Positions 6,715-6,933 of a stretch of DNA of 6,933 bases are shown piece after piece. A program made the translations under genes and the position numbers. Below the pieces are notes generated by a model. That model saw only the letters and a program-made list of their open reading frames with translations. It was not told the origin of the DNA and searched no databases. Source of the DNA: Chitinophagaceae bacterium (GTDB taxonomy: Bacteria > Bacteroidota > Bacteroidia > Chitinophagales > Chitinophagaceae); NCBI GenBank assembly GCA_947452875.1, contig CANGEZ010000108.1, positions 1-6,933 of the forward strand, read 5' to 3'. Position 1 is the stretch's first letter. Each line of letters opens with the position of its first letter.

Positions 6715-6735
6715 TTATTGCATTGGATGCAATAA
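6715..6735 (-). promoter_or_regulatory. Strong hairpin in the helicase 5' leader
   Basis: TTATTGCAT and ATGCAATAA (plus strand) form a perfect 9-bp stem around a 3-base TGG loop. In the minus-strand transcript it would lie 25 bases before the helicase start codon, close enough to influence ribosome loading. It has no U tract, so it is not a simple terminator. Confidence 0.6.
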
Positions 6736-6770
6736 ACACGTGGTCAAAATTGAATTTGATGGTCACATGT
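6736..6770 (-). promoter_or_regulatory. Two-part stem-loop in the helicase 5' leader
   Basis: In the minus-strand RNA, ACAUGUG pairs with CACGUGU (7 bp, one G-U) and encloses a second 5-bp stem, UCAAA with UUUGA. It directly abuts the 6715-6735 hairpin, so the two could stack. The C-to-T difference between the arms keeps pairing possible only in the RNA of the helicase strand, which favours an RNA role over a DNA operator. Confidence 0.4.
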
Positions 6771-6837
6771 AATGCTTCGGGCCGTTGGGAGAGAAAATCT
6801 CAGAAGTAATGATGAATATCAACCTGCTATCAACAGC

Positions 6838-6865
6838 AACTGAGCATGTCATGTAATTCTCAGTT
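6838..6865 (-). promoter_or_regulatory. Stem-loop near the predicted 5' end of the helicase leader
   Basis: AACTGAG (6838-6844) and CTCAGTT (6859-6865) form a perfect 7-bp stem with a 14-base loop. It would lie about 10 bases after the predicted transcription start at roughly 6874, where a 5' hairpin could stabilise the mRNA. Confidence 0.4.
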
Positions 6866-6880
6866 TATTAATTGTCGCCG

Positions 6881-6910
6881 CAAAGCTACAGTTTTATTTC
6901 TGTTTCTCAT
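6881..6910 (-). promoter_or_regulatory. Candidate promoter of the helicase gene
   Basis: On the minus strand TAGCTTTG (6881-6888) matches the Bacteroidota -7 consensus TAnnTTTG exactly. At a 19-base spacing upstream is ATG (6908-6910), one base off the TTG core of the -33 element. Transcription would start near 6874, giving a leader of about 185 bases before the helicase ATG. Confidence 0.5.
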
Positions 6911-6933
6911 AGCTTTTCTAGAAATATATAATT

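Noticed and set aside
6737..6742. CACGTG core that could suggest a parS site
   Set aside because: Only the central six bases match; the flanks (ATAAA on the left, GTCAA on the right) do not fit the parS arms TGTTT and AAACA. The hexamer is better explained as part of the leader stem.

Overview
The window looks like low-GC chromosomal DNA from a member of the Bacteroidota, possibly near Chitinophagaceae or Sphingobacteriia. The evidence is the A/T-rich sequence, A-rich stretches instead of Shine-Dalgarno motifs before start codons, promoter-like TAnnTTTG boxes, a parA-parB-DUF5683 gene order that I know as typical of this phylum, and an IS200-like tyrosine transposase of a type common there. 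There is no plasmid or phage gene set, rRNA, tRNA or CRISPR array.

Layout. Positions 1-636 hold a small HUH/Y1 transposase gene (66-527, minus) with a hairpin just beyond its 3' end and a second inverted repeat just before its 5' end. Positions 637-2978 hold a minus-strand cluster read parA -> parB -> DUF5683 membrane protein. The last two genes overlap by one base (TAATG). A 162-base divergent intergenic region follows. Positions 3141-4899 hold a plus-strand pair only 7 bases apart: an NAD(P)H-dependent FMN reductase-like protein and a membrane-anchored metallophosphoesterase. A strong hairpin terminator (4904-4928) separates this pair from a convergent DEAD-box RNA helicase (4935-6689, minus). 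Positions 6690-6933 appear to be the promoter and a long structured 5' leader for the helicase.

How the genes work together. ParA and ParB form the chromosome origin segregation system (ATPase plus CTP-dependent parS clamp). The DUF5683 protein is exported or membrane-bound and of unknown role, but it is translationally coupled to ParB. The reductase and phosphoesterase are probably co-transcribed without an obvious shared pathway. The helicase has the DeaD/CsdA-like layout (helicase core, helical linker, DbpA-type RNA-binding domain, basic Arg/Gly tail) and fits a role in ribosome assembly or cold RNA remodelling; its long folded leader suggests post-transcriptional control.

I found no clearly new defence or mobile system. 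The best leads are the helicase leader, an exact 8-bp-period repeat between parA and parB, the ParB-DUF5683 coupling, and the transposase with its hairpins placed where dapB/lepB often follow in related genomes.
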